A stretch of 64,000 bases of DNA from Oscillospiraceae bacterium. GTDB lineage: Bacteria; Bacillota; Clostridia; Oscillospirales; Oscillospiraceae. This document shows, one piece after another, positions 50,331-58,945 of the stretch (positions within the stretch are counted from its first letter, which is position 1; each line of letters starts with the position of its first letter). The DNA is taken from contig CADBJU010000004.1 in the NCBI GenBank assembly GCA_902795045.1, forward strand, positions 1 through 64,000. The letters run 5' to 3'. Under the pieces are notes generated by a model. The model did not search any database and had not been told where the DNA came from. It worked only from the letters and a program-made list of their open reading frames with translations. Both the position numbers and the translations under genes were made by a program.

Positions 50331-51455
50331 ATGTACGAGAAAATTGACGCTTATGTCCTGAGTCTGATCGAAAAGTCCTCTCCGTCCTGCACGGCCTGGA
50401 ACATTGAGAGCGTGCGCGAGGGCAAGCCCGCCAGTTGGAACTACATCGATGGCTGTATGATCACGGCTTTGCTCGCCATGAGCGACATCACCGGAGACAA
50501 GCGCTACTTCGACTTTGCCGAGAGCTTTATCGACTGGTTTGTGTTGGAGGACGGGTCCATCAAGACCTATGACCGCTCCAAGTACAATCTCGACGACATC
50601 AACGAGGGCCGTGTCCTTTTCACGCTTTACGCGAAGACCGGCAAGGAAAAATATAAAAAAGCAGCCCGGACGCTGTATCAGCAGATCCGGGAGCAGCCGC
50701 GCACCTTCGAGGGAAACTTCTGGCACAAGGCCATCTACCCCAACCAGGTGTGGCTCGACGGTCTGTACATGGCGCAGCCCTTTTATGCCCTGTATCAGAA
50801 AAACTTCGGTGACGGCGACTACAGCGACATGCTCTCCCAGATCGAGAATGTCCGCCGCCACATGTTCGATGAAAACAAAAAGCTCTGCTACCACGGCTAT
50901 GATGCCAGCCGCAGCGCTTTCTGGGCAGACAAGGAGACCGGTCTTTCCCGGAACTTCTGGCTGAGGAGCATCGGCTGGTTTGCCGTCGCCCTGGCCGATC
51001 TGTGCGAGATCATCCCCGAGGGGGAGGTCCACGCCCGCCTGTGCGGGATCTTCAGGGAACTCATGGAGGGCGCTGCCGCCTACGCAGATGAAGCTACCGG
51101 CATGTACTGGCAGGTGCCCGATCAGGGCGGCCGCGAGGGCAACTACCTCGAGACCAGCGGCAGCAGCATGCTGGCCTACGCCATGCTCAAGGGCGCGCGT
51201 CTCGGTATTCTGGATAAAGAATATGCCGCAAAAGGCGAGAAGACCTTCCGCGGCATTGTGGATAAATATCTGTCCTTCACGGACGGCGAACTGAACCTGG
51301 GCGGCATCTGCCTCGTCGCGGGCCTCGGCCCGGAGGACAACCGCCGCCGTGACGGCTCCTACGAGTATTACATCTCGGAGCCCGTGGTGGAAAACGACGC
51401 CAAGGGTGTGGCGCCCTTTGTGCTCTGCTACACCGAGATCAAGCGTCTGGCCTGA
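50331..51455 (+). CDS. Unsaturated (rhamno)galacturonyl hydrolase, GH88/GH105 family
   Basis: 374 residues, (alpha/alpha)6 barrel. Removes the 4,5-unsaturated uronic acid left at chain ends by lyases, by hydration of the double bond. Asp88 (in LDDIN) and Asp143 (in WLDGLYM) align with the key residues of YteR, and QPFYALY and ETSGSSMLAYAMLKG are family patches. Cytoplasmic, no signal. Its product feeds KduI. ATG 50331 follows GAGG; the frame also allows a TTG at 50325. The 3' end overlaps the opposite AraC gene by 17 bases. Confidence 0.92.
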   Translation: MYEKIDAYVLSLIEKSSPSCTAWNIESVREGKPASWNYIDGCMITALLAMSDITGDKRYFDFAESFIDWFVLEDGSIKTYDRSKYNLDDINEGRVLFTLYAKTGKEKYKKAARTLYQQIREQPRTFEGNFWHKAIYPNQVWLDGLYMAQPFYALYQKNFGDGDYSDMLSQIENVRRHMFDENKKLCYHGYDASRSAFWADKETGLSRNFWLRSIGWFAVALADLCEIIPEGEVHARLCGIFRELMEGAAAYADEATGMYWQVPDQGGREGNYLETSGSSMLAYAMLKGARLGILDKEYAAKGEKTFRGIVDKYLSFTDGELNLGGICLVAGLGPEDNRRRDGSYEYYISEPVVENDAKGVAPFVLCYTEIKRLA

Positions 51456-52230
51456 TCTTGAGGCTTTCCCCGTCCGGCACGGAGGCGTTATCACGCTGAC
51501 TGCGCTGGTACTGGGATGGGGACATGCCGTATTTCTTCCGAAAGATCTTGGAGAAATACAGCGGCTCCCGAAAGCCGCACAGGTGGGCGATCTCCGATAT
51601 GTTCACCTGCCGCCCCTCCGTAAAGCTCAGGCGTTCGGCCGCGGCCTGCAGGCGCGTATCCGACAGAAACTGGTGCGGCGTTACCCCGGCCTCGCTTTTG
51701 AAGAGCTTGCGCAGATAGTCGTAGTTGAAGGGCAGTGTGCGCAGATACTGGTCGAGCTCAAAGTTTTCATCCGGATAGCTGAGAATGATGTTCTTGGCGA
51801 TTTCCTCCACAATGGGATTTCTCACCGGCATGCTCAGACAGTTGGAGATGAGGCTTACGATCAGATTGGCGTAGGCCGACAGCAGCAGGGTCTGCTTGCC
51901 GGGATTGCTGCCGAAGTAATAGAAGGCGGCGGTGAAGGCGTCCAAAATAAAATGGTTGCCGTCGTCATGAATCATGGTGGGACGCCGGAGATTCAGCGCC
52001 GGATCGCGCACATTCAGGTGGATGTTGGTAAAGCCCGTCTCGCTTTCGTTCTGATGGTACACGAGCGGCGGGATCAGCACCACATCCCCGGACTTATAGA
52101 CAATATTGCTGTCGTCAAAGCTGATCCGGCCGGAGCCGCCGGTGCAGTAGATGAACTCCCAGCTGTTGTGCGCGTGCCGGGAGACTGAAAAGGTAATCAG
52201 GTGCTTACCTGCATAGATGATCTCATTCAT
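51439..52230 (-). CDS. AraC-family transcriptional regulator
   Basis: 263 residues: cupin sensor (about 10-140; HAHNSWEFIYCTGGSGRISFDD) and two helix-turn-helix motifs (about 165-255; LRTLPFNYDYLRKLFKSEAGVTPHQFL and LCGFREPLYFSKIFRKKYGMSPSQYQ). Likely senses a uronide and controls the catabolic genes on either side. The start at 52230 is 9 bases after GGAG; the ATG-like start at 52251 is too early. Divergent from the ATPase-kduI-kduD operon. Confidence 0.88.
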   Translation of the reverse strand: MNEIIYAGKHLITFSVSRHAHNSWEFIYCTGGSGRISFDDSNIVYKSGDVVLIPPLVYHQNESETGFTNIHLNVRDPALNLRRPTMIHDDGNHFILDAFTAAFYYFGSNPGKQTLLLSAYANLIVSLISNCLSMPVRNPIVEEIAKNIILSYPDENFELDQYLRTLPFNYDYLRKLFKSEAGVTPHQFLSDTRLQAAAERLSFTEGRQVNISEIAHLCGFREPLYFSKIFRKKYGMSPSQYQRSQRDNASVPDGESLKIRPDA

Positions 52231-52276
52231 ATACAAGCACTCCTCTCGCAAAGGATTTTAGCAAAGATTATCCGTT

Positions 52277-52304
52277 TTGTCCATATCAATGTATTTTATA
52301 CGAT
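52277..52304 (+). promoter_or_regulatory. Promoter of the ATPase-kduI-kduD operon
   Basis: -35 TTGTCC (52277-52282), 16-base spacer, -10 TACGAT (52299-52304); ATG at 52320. A sub-optimal promoter of the kind helped by an AraC activator. Confidence 0.5.
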
Positions 52305-52319
52305 CAAGGGGGATAAACA

Positions 52320-53399
52320 ATGGCATACCTAACGCTGAAAAACATCAACAAGATCTACCCGAACGGCTACCACGCGGTACACAATTTCAATCTCGACATG
52401 GAGAAGGGTGAATTTATCGTCTTCGTCGGCCCCTCCGGCTGCGGCAAATCGACGACGCTGCGTATGATCGCCGGTCTTGAGGACATCAGCAACGGTGAAT
52501 TTCTGATCAACGGCAAGCGCGCCAACGAGCAGGGCCCGCGTGAGCGCGGCGTGGCGATGGTCTTCCAGAGCTATGCGCTCTATCCCCAGATGAGCGTCTA
52601 TGACAACATCGCCTTCGGCCTGGAGCTCCAGGGCGCGGACGATGACTATATCGACGAGAAGGTGCGCAACACCGCCCGCATCCTCGGTCTGACCGACTAT
52701 CTGGATCGCCTGCCGAGAGCACTCTCCGGCGGCCAGCGTCAGCGTGTCGCCATCGGCCGCGCGCTGATCCGCAAGGTGGGCATCTTCCTCATGGACGAGC
52801 CTCTCTCCAACCTTGACGCCAAGCAGCGCGTCACCATGCGCTCCGAGATCACCCAGATCCACCGCGAGACCGGCGCCACTACCATCTACGTCACCCATGA
52901 CCAGACCGAGGCCATGACCATGGCCGACCGCATCGTCTGCATGAAGGACGGCTATGTCCAGCAGGTCGGCACTCCGCGCGAGCTGTACTTCGACCCCGTC
53001 AACGTCTTCGTCGCGGGCTTCATCGGCGAGCCTCCCATGAACTTTGTCCGCGCCAAGGTCAAGGACGGCAAGGTCAAGGTCGGTGCAAAGGAGCTCGACC
53101 TCACCCCCAAGCTCGGCAAGAAGCTCGGCGATTATGAGGGCAAGGAGCTGGTCTTCGGCTTCCGTCCCGAGTCCATCAAGCTCGGCGAGCACAAGGAAGC
53201 CTATGTCATGCCCGCAAGCGTGGAGCTGACCGAGATGCTGGGCGACAACACCAACGTCTACATCAAGATGCAGGAACAGAACGCCATCCTCAAGGCCGAT
53301 CCGCACGACACCCCCGAGGTCGACAGCAACATTGTTTTCTCGATCCCCTACGAGAGCGTCTACCTCTTCGACGGCGAGACCGAGATGGTCATCAAGTAA
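52320..53399 (+). CDS. Sugar ABC transporter ATP-binding protein (MsmX/UgpC-type) 2
   Basis: 359 residues with Walker A GPSGCGKST, LSGGQRQR, FLMDEPLSNLDAK, YVTHDQTEAM and a C-terminal TOBE domain. A full-length second ATPase beside the one at 46332, and more like the shared MsmX type. It could energise the same permease pair, or several sugar importers elsewhere. First gene of the operon with kduI and kduD. ATG 52320 behind AAGGGGG. Confidence 0.92.
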   Translation: MAYLTLKNINKIYPNGYHAVHNFNLDMEKGEFIVFVGPSGCGKSTTLRMIAGLEDISNGEFLINGKRANEQGPRERGVAMVFQSYALYPQMSVYDNIAFGLELQGADDDYIDEKVRNTARILGLTDYLDRLPRALSGGQRQRVAIGRALIRKVGIFLMDEPLSNLDAKQRVTMRSEITQIHRETGATTIYVTHDQTEAMTMADRIVCMKDGYVQQVGTPRELYFDPVNVFVAGFIGEPPMNFVRAKVKDGKVKVGAKELDLTPKLGKKLGDYEGKELVFGFRPESIKLGEHKEAYVMPASVELTEMLGDNTNVYIKMQEQNAILKADPHDTPEVDSNIVFSIPYESVYLFDGETEMVIK

Positions 53400-53411
53400 A
53401 AGGAGGAGCTT

Positions 53412-54254
53412 ATGGATATCCGCTATTCTACCGGCCCCAACGACGTAAAGCGCTACACCACCGAGGAGCTCAGAAAGGAATTTTTGATCGAGAATCTCTA
53501 TGCGGCGGACTCCGTTGTCGCTGTCTACAGCCATGTCGACCGCATGGTCACCCTCGGCTGCATGCCGGTCAACGAGACTGTCTCCATCGACAAGGGCATC
53601 GACATCTGGGCAAACTTCGGCACCCACTATTTCCTTGAGCGCCGTGAGATCGGCATCTTCAACATCGGCGGCGCGGGCTCCATCACGGTCGACGGCACGG
53701 TATACGAGCTCGGCTATAAGGACTGCCTGTACATCACCATGGGCGCCAAGGAGGTCCTTTTCAAGAGCGACGATCCCAAGTGCCCCGCCAAGTTCTACAT
53801 GGTCTCCGCTCCGGCTCACCGCAGCTATGAGACAAGACTTCTCAAGATCGCGGACGCCAACAAGCGCCCCGTCGGCGAGATGGAGACCTCGAACAAGCGC
53901 ACCATCAATCAGTTCATCCATCCGAGCGTCCTCAAGACCTGTCAGCTCTCCATGGGCATGACCGCCCTGGAGCCCGGCAGCGTCTGGAACACCATGCCCG
54001 CCCACACCCACGAGCGCCGCATGGAGATCTACATGTACTTTGAAGTGCCCGAGCATCAGGTGGTCTTCCACATGATGGGCCAGGGCCAGGAGACCCGCCA
54101 CATCGTCATGCAGAATGAACAGGCGGTCATCTCTCCCTCCTGGTCGATCCATTCCGGCGCCGGCACCTCGAACTACACCTTTATCTGGGCCATGGGCGGC
54201 GAGAACCAGGAGTTCGACGACATGGACAACATCCCGACTGAGAATCTGAAATAA
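53412..54254 (+). CDS. kduI: 5-dehydro-4-deoxy-D-glucuronate isomerase KduI
   Basis: 280 residues, bicupin zinc enzyme that isomerises the unsaturated uronate product (DKI) to 2,5-diketo-3-deoxygluconate. It shows the zinc-ligand cluster AHTHERRMEIYMYFE and the later His in WSIHSGAGTSNY, as in Escherichia coli KduI (His196, His198, Glu203, His245). ATG 53412 behind AAGGAGGAG. kduD follows at 20 bases. Confidence 0.95.
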   Translation: MDIRYSTGPNDVKRYTTEELRKEFLIENLYAADSVVAVYSHVDRMVTLGCMPVNETVSIDKGIDIWANFGTHYFLERREIGIFNIGGAGSITVDGTVYELGYKDCLYITMGAKEVLFKSDDPKCPAKFYMVSAPAHRSYETRLLKIADANKRPVGEMETSNKRTINQFIHPSVLKTCQLSMGMTALEPGSVWNTMPAHTHERRMEIYMYFEVPEHQVVFHMMGQGQETRHIVMQNEQAVISPSWSIHSGAGTSNYTFIWAMGGENQEFDDMDNIPTENLK

Positions 54255-54273
54255 TAATTGGAGGTTGATTAAC

Positions 54274-55074
54274 ATGAACATGATGAACAAATTCTCCCTG
54301 GAGGGCAAGGTAGCCCTCGTTACCGGCGCGTCCCATGGTATCGGCATGGCGATCGCCAACGCCTTTGCCGCTGCCGGCGCGACGGTCTGCTTCAACTGCT
54401 CCAGCGAGGGCTCCAAGGCCCGCGCACTGGAGGCCTACAAGGCCAACGGCGTTGACGCCCACGGCTATGTCTGCGATGTCTGCGACGAGGAGGCCGTCAA
54501 GGCTCTCGTAGCGCAGATCAAGGAAGAAGTCGGCGTCATCGACATTCTTGTGAATAATGCCGGCATTATCAAGCGCATCCCGATGCTCGAGATGAGCGCC
54601 GAGGATTTCCGCCGGGTCATCGACGTCGACCTGAACGCCCCCTTCATCGTCTCCAAGGCCGTCATCCCCGGTATGATCGAGAAGGGCCACGGCAAGATCA
54701 TCAACATCTGCTCCATGATGAGCGAGCTGGGCCGCGAGACCGTCTCCGCCTACGCCGCCGCCAAGGGCGGTCTGAAGATGCTGACCCGCAACATCTGCTC
54801 CGAGTACGGCCAGTACAACATTCAGTGCAACGGCATCGGCCCCGGCTATATCGCCACCAGCCAAACCGCGCCCCTGCGTGAGCGCCAGCCCGACGGCAGC
54901 CGCCATCCCTTCGATCAGTTCATCATTGCCAAGACCCCCGCTGCCCGCTGGGGCGAGGCTGAGGACCTGATGGGCCCCGCCGTCTTCCTCGCTTCCGATG
55001 CCTCCAACTTTGTCAACGGCCACATCCTCTATGTGGACGGCGGCATTCTTGCCTACATTGGCAAACAGCCGTGA
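54274..55074 (+). CDS. kduD: 2-deoxy-D-gluconate 3-dehydrogenase / KduD-type short-chain dehydrogenase
   Basis: 266 residues, SDR family. Reduces 2,5-diketo-3-deoxygluconate to 2-keto-3-deoxygluconate with NAD(P)H. TGASHGIG cofactor loop at 17-24, NNAG at 94-97, active-site Tyr160 and Lys164 in SAYAAAKGG, and C-terminal DGG. The sequence also resembles gluconate 5-dehydrogenases, but direct coupling to kduI favours KduD. ATG 54274 after GGAGG. Confidence 0.88.
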   Translation: MNMMNKFSLEGKVALVTGASHGIGMAIANAFAAAGATVCFNCSSEGSKARALEAYKANGVDAHGYVCDVCDEEAVKALVAQIKEEVGVIDILVNNAGIIKRIPMLEMSAEDFRRVIDVDLNAPFIVSKAVIPGMIEKGHGKIINICSMMSELGRETVSAYAAAKGGLKMLTRNICSEYGQYNIQCNGIGPGYIATSQTAPLRERQPDGSRHPFDQFIIAKTPAARWGEAEDLMGPAVFLASDASNFVNGHILYVDGGILAYIGKQP

Positions 55075-55077
55075 GTC

Positions 55078-55200
55078 AGAAGAAACTCGCTAAGCTACGC
55101 TTCTGCGGTTTCCGAAAGAGCCGCAGAAGCTCCGCGGCCGCTCCTTCCTTCTTCCTCTCGAAATTGAACCCGCTTCGCTGGGCTTCAATTTCGTAAAGGG
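55078..55200. repeat. Dispersed hairpin repeat, family 3, copy A
   Basis: Starts TCAGAAGAAACTCGC, contains CTTCTGCGG...CCGCAGAAG, CTCCTTCCTTCTTCCTCTC and an imperfect GAAATTGAA...TTCAATTTC hairpin. Its parts recur in reverse at 60540-60655. Confidence 0.6.
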
Positions 55201-55234
55201 GAGCGTGCAACTTGCCGGGAAGGAGGATAAAAAC

Positions 55235-56014
55235 ATGAATATCTGCTCTTTTCAGGCACACAACGCGCCGGTCATAGGTTACATTCAGGACGACCATGAT
55301 CGGCTCGTCGCGCATAAAAAAAGACCCGCGATCATCATATGCGCGGGCGGCGCGTACCGCTGGCTCTCCCCACGGGAGAAGGACCCCGTGGCCCTGAGCT
55401 TTGCCGCCATGGGCTATCATACCTTCCTGATCGAGTACTCGGTGAAGGAAAACGCGGCGGGACTCAAGCCCCTGCGGGAACTTGCGGAGGCCGTGCGCAT
55501 CATCCGGCAGCGGGCAGGGGAATGGCATATCGAGCCTGAGCACATCGCGGTGCTGGGCTTCTCGGCAGGCGGCCACCTGGCCGCAAGCCTTGCCACCCTT
55601 TGGCAGCATGAGGATCTTGGATTGGGTGCCGACTGCCGCCCGGATGCCATGGTGCTGTGCTACCCGGTCATTACGACGGGAGAGTTCAGACACCCGGAGT
55701 CCATCGACTGGGTGACCGGCGGAGATGAGAAGCTCAAGGAGCTTTTAAGCCTGGAAAAGCAGGTCACAAAGCAAATGCCGCCCACCTTTATCTGGCACTG
55801 CACCGGGGACGAATCCGTCCCGGTGGAGAACACGATGCTCCTGACAGCCGCCATGCAGCGGGCGGGGGTACCGTATGAATGCCATCTGTTTGCAGGCGGG
55901 GCGCATGGGATCTCCATGTGCAATCAGGAGGTCGAGACGCCGTATCCCGCCGCGTCGAAATGGGTGGAGCTGTGCAAAACCTGGCTCAATGCGCAATTTG
56001 CTTTTACCCCCTGA
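55235..56014 (+). CDS. Alpha/beta hydrolase (acetyl-esterase-like)
   Basis: 259 residues, cytoplasmic. Oxyanion region ICAGGAYRWLSPREKDP; nucleophile Ser110 in GFSAGG; catalytic Asp192 in CTGDESVP; His224 in GGAHGISM. This matches BD-FAE/xylan-esterase-like serine hydrolases. In this locus it may remove acetyl groups from pectic oligomers, complementing the methyl-esterase at 39233; that is inference. ATG 55235 after AAGGAGG. Confidence 0.82.
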   Translation: MNICSFQAHNAPVIGYIQDDHDRLVAHKKRPAIIICAGGAYRWLSPREKDPVALSFAAMGYHTFLIEYSVKENAAGLKPLRELAEAVRIIRQRAGEWHIEPEHIAVLGFSAGGHLAASLATLWQHEDLGLGADCRPDAMVLCYPVITTGEFRHPESIDWVTGGDEKLKELLSLEKQVTKQMPPTFIWHCTGDESVPVENTMLLTAAMQRAGVPYECHLFAGGAHGISMCNQEVETPYPAASKWVELCKTWLNAQFAFTP

Positions 56015-56068
56015 GAAAAAGTATTGTTATCATAAAAACCAAACTAAAAAACGAGGAGGAAAACCCCA

Positions 56069-56710
56069 ATGAATGCCATGAATGAAAAGATCAGCGCCAT
56101 CGGCGTGGTGCCTGTGATCAAGCTCAACCACCCCGAGCGTGACGCGGTGGGTCTTGCAAAGGCTCTGTGCGCGGGCGGCGTGCCCGTGGCGGAGGTCACC
56201 TTTCGCGCTGCCGGCGCTGACAAGGCCATCAAGCTCATGAAGGAAGCCTGCCCCGACATGCTTGTCGGCGCCGGCACCGTTACCACCACCGCCCACATTG
56301 ACGCTGTCATCGCAGCCGGCGGCGACTTCATCGTCACCCCGGGCTTCGACCCCGAGCTGGTTGCCTATGCCCAGGAAAAGAACATCCCCATCTTCCCCGG
56401 CTGCACCACGGCGAGTGAATATCATCAGGCACTGAAATTCGGGCTTGAATTAATAAAATTCTTCCCGGCAGAGCAGTCCGGCGGCCTTGCCAAGATCAAG
56501 GCTCTGTCCGCCCCGTTCCCCCAGTTCAAGGTCATGCCCACCGGCGGCATCAGCCTCAAGAACCTCAAGGACTATATCTCCGCACCTGTCATCGCGGCCT
56601 GCGGCGGCAGCTACATGGTCACCGCCGATCTCATCGACAACAACAAGTGGGATGAGATCACGGACCTCTGCAGGAAGTCCAGAGAGATCGTCGAAGAAGC
56701 CAGAAAGTAA
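56069..56710 (+). CDS. eda: KDPG aldolase (2-dehydro-3-deoxy-phosphogluconate aldolase)
   Basis: 213 residues, class I aldolase splitting 2-keto-3-deoxy-6-phosphogluconate into pyruvate and glyceraldehyde 3-phosphate, the last step of the galacturonate route. Schiff-base Lys130 in LIKFFPAEQSGG, catalytic Glu42 and Arg46 in EVTFR. ATG 56069 behind GAGGAGG; a second in-frame ATG at 56078 is possible. Confidence 0.93.
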   Translation: MNAMNEKISAIGVVPVIKLNHPERDAVGLAKALCAGGVPVAEVTFRAAGADKAIKLMKEACPDMLVGAGTVTTTAHIDAVIAAGGDFIVTPGFDPELVAYAQEKNIPIFPGCTTASEYHQALKFGLELIKFFPAEQSGGLAKIKALSAPFPQFKVMPTGGISLKNLKDYISAPVIAACGGSYMVTADLIDNNKWDEITDLCRKSREIVEEARK

Positions 56711-56756
56711 TCGTTTATAAAACGTCTGTTGAATATTTTTAGGAGGATTGATTATC

Positions 56757-57854
56757 ATGGAATTGAATCTGCGTCCGAAAGAAGAATGCCGTTTTGACGC
56801 CGTATCCCTCGGCGAAGTCATGCTCCGTCTCGATCCGGGCGAGGGCCGCATCCGCACCGCCCGTTCCTTCCGCGCATGGGAAGGCGGCGGCGAGTATAAC
56901 GTCATCCGCGGTCTGCACAAGTGCTTCGGCATGGACACCGCCGTCATCACCGCTTTCGCCGACAACGAAGTCGGCAAGCTGATGCGCGACTTCATCGAGC
57001 AGGGCGGCGTCAGCACCGATCTCATCTACTGGAAGAAGACCGACGGTATCGGCAGGATCTGCCGCAACGGCATCAACTTCACCGAGCGCGGCTTCGGCAT
57101 CCGCGGCGCTGTCGGCTGCTCCGACCGTGCCAACACCGCCATTTCCCAGGCCACTCCCGAGGACTTCGATTTCGAGTATATCTTCGGCAAGCTCGGCGTG
57201 CGCTGGCTGCACACCGGCGGCATCTACGCGGCCCTGTCCGAACAGGCCTGCGAGACCGTTATCGCCGCCTGCAAGGCCGCCAAGAAGTACGGCACCGTCG
57301 TCTCCTACGACCTCAACTACCGCCCCTCCATGTGGAGCGCCATCGGCGGCCTGGACAAGGCCCGCGAGGTCAACCGTGAGGTCGCCAAGTATGTCGACGT
57401 CATGATCGGCAACGAGGAAGACTTCACCGCCTGCCTCGGCTTTGAGATCGAGGGCAACGACGCAAACCTCAAGGAGCTCAACATCGACGGCTACAAGAAG
57501 ATGATCGGCAAGGCCGCCGAGACCTACCCCAACTTCAAGGTCGTTGCTACCACCCTGCGCACCGTCAAGACCGCCACGGTCAACGACTGGAAGGCAATAT
57601 GCTGGGCAGACGGCGAGATCTACCAGTCCAAGGAGTATAACGGCCTGGAGATCATGGACCGCGTCGGCGGCGGCGACTCCTTCGCCTCCGGCCTTGTCTA
57701 CGGCCTCATGACCACCGGCGACGCCGAGAAGGCTGTCAACTACGGCGCAGCCCACGGCGCACTCGCCATGACCACCCCGGGCGACACCTCCATGGCTTCC
57801 GTCAATGAGGTCGAGGCCATCATGGGCGGCGCCGGCGCACGCGTAAAGCGCTGA
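56757..57854 (+). CDS. PfkB-family sugar kinase, 2-keto-3-deoxygluconate kinase-like (1)
   Basis: 365 residues, ribokinase fold. SLGEVMLRLDPG at the N-terminus, GGGEYN, and the C-terminal PfkB motif DRVGGGDSFASGL with the catalytic Asp. It resembles KDG kinases and sits between eda and a second PfkB kinase, so phosphorylation of 2-keto-3-deoxygluconate is likely. At 365 residues it is longer than the usual ~310-340. ATG 56757 after AGGAGG. Confidence 0.86.
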   Translation: MELNLRPKEECRFDAVSLGEVMLRLDPGEGRIRTARSFRAWEGGGEYNVIRGLHKCFGMDTAVITAFADNEVGKLMRDFIEQGGVSTDLIYWKKTDGIGRICRNGINFTERGFGIRGAVGCSDRANTAISQATPEDFDFEYIFGKLGVRWLHTGGIYAALSEQACETVIAACKAAKKYGTVVSYDLNYRPSMWSAIGGLDKAREVNREVAKYVDVMIGNEEDFTACLGFEIEGNDANLKELNIDGYKKMIGKAAETYPNFKVVATTLRTVKTATVNDWKAICWADGEIYQSKEYNGLEIMDRVGGGDSFASGLVYGLMTTGDAEKAVNYGAAHGALAMTTPGDTSMASVNEVEAIMGGAGARVKR

Positions 57855-57855
57855 T

Positions 57856-58941
57856 ATGGAGCACCGGAATCCTCTCCTGCCGGAAGTTTCCGCGCAGAAG
57901 TTCATCACCTTCGGCGAGATCATGCTTCGCCTGACGCCGCCGAACTACGAGAAGATCCGGGTCGCCACCAGCTTTGAGGCAAGCTACGGCGGGAGCGAAG
58001 CAAACATCGCTCTCGCCCTGGCAAACCTCGGCATCGACAGCACCTTCTTCTCTGTCGTGCCCAATAACTCCCTGGGCAAGAGTGCCGTGCGCATGCTCAG
58101 ATCCAACGATGTGCACTGCACGCCCGTGATCCTCTCCACCCCGGAGGAGACCCCGACCCACCGTCTCGGCACCTACTATCTGGAGACCGGCTACGGCATC
58201 CGCCCCAGCAAGGTGACTTATGACCGCAAGCACAGCGCCATCACGGAGTACGACTTCTCCAAGGTCGATCTGGACGCGCTGCTGCGCGGCTTTGACTGGC
58301 TGCATTTAAGCGGCATCACGCCTGCCCTGTCCCCGAGCTGCGCGGACTTCATCCTCGAGTGCATCAAAAAAGCCAAGGAGCTGGGCCTCACCGTCAGCTT
58401 TGACGGCAACTTCCGCTCCCGCCTCTGGACCTGGGACGAGGCGCGCGACTTCTGCACCCAGTGCCTGCCCTATGTGGACGTGCTTTTCGGCATCGAGCCC
58501 TACCATCTCTGGCGGGACGAGGCAGACCACAGCAAGGGAGACCTCAAGGACGGCGTGCCCCTGCAGCCCAGCTATGAGCAGCAGGACGAGATCTTCCAGG
58601 CCTTCGTTCAGCGCTGGCCGAACATCAAGTGCATCGCCCGCCATGTGCGCTATGCCCACTCCGGCAGCGAAAACAGCCTCATGGCCTACATGTGGTATCA
58701 GGGCCATACCTTTGAAAGCAAGCTCTTCACCTTCAACATCCTCGACCGTGTGGGCGGCGGCGACGCGTTCGCAAGCGGCCTCATTTACGCGATGATGAAT
58801 AACTACAAGGCCATGGAGATGGTCAATTTCGCCGTGGCGAGCTCTGTTTTGAAGCACACCATCCACGGCGACGCCAACATCACCGACGATGCCAAGAGCA
58901 TCCGGGCGCTGATGAATATGGACTACGATATCAAGAGGTGA
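57856..58941 (+). CDS. PfkB-family sugar kinase, 2-keto-3-deoxygluconate kinase-like (2)
   Basis: 361 residues. FGEIMLRLTPPNYEK start, YGGSEANIALALANLG substrate loop, and DRVGGGDAFASGLIY with the catalytic Asp; all active-site parts intact. Start 1 base after the upstream stop, so translation is coupled. The N-terminal pattern fits KdgK better than that of the first kinase; the two may differ in substrate (KDG versus another keto-acid) or be redundant. Confidence 0.87.
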   Translation: MEHRNPLLPEVSAQKFITFGEIMLRLTPPNYEKIRVATSFEASYGGSEANIALALANLGIDSTFFSVVPNNSLGKSAVRMLRSNDVHCTPVILSTPEETPTHRLGTYYLETGYGIRPSKVTYDRKHSAITEYDFSKVDLDALLRGFDWLHLSGITPALSPSCADFILECIKKAKELGLTVSFDGNFRSRLWTWDEARDFCTQCLPYVDVLFGIEPYHLWRDEADHSKGDLKDGVPLQPSYEQQDEIFQAFVQRWPNIKCIARHVRYAHSGSENSLMAYMWYQGHTFESKLFTFNILDRVGGGDAFASGLIYAMMNNYKAMEMVNFAVASSVLKHTIHGDANITDDAKSIRALMNMDYDIKR

Positions 58942-58945
58942 GCAA

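Noticed and set aside
52329..54416. 695-codon minus-strand frame opposite the ATPase and kduI
   Set aside because: Same antisense composition effect; no supporting start signal.
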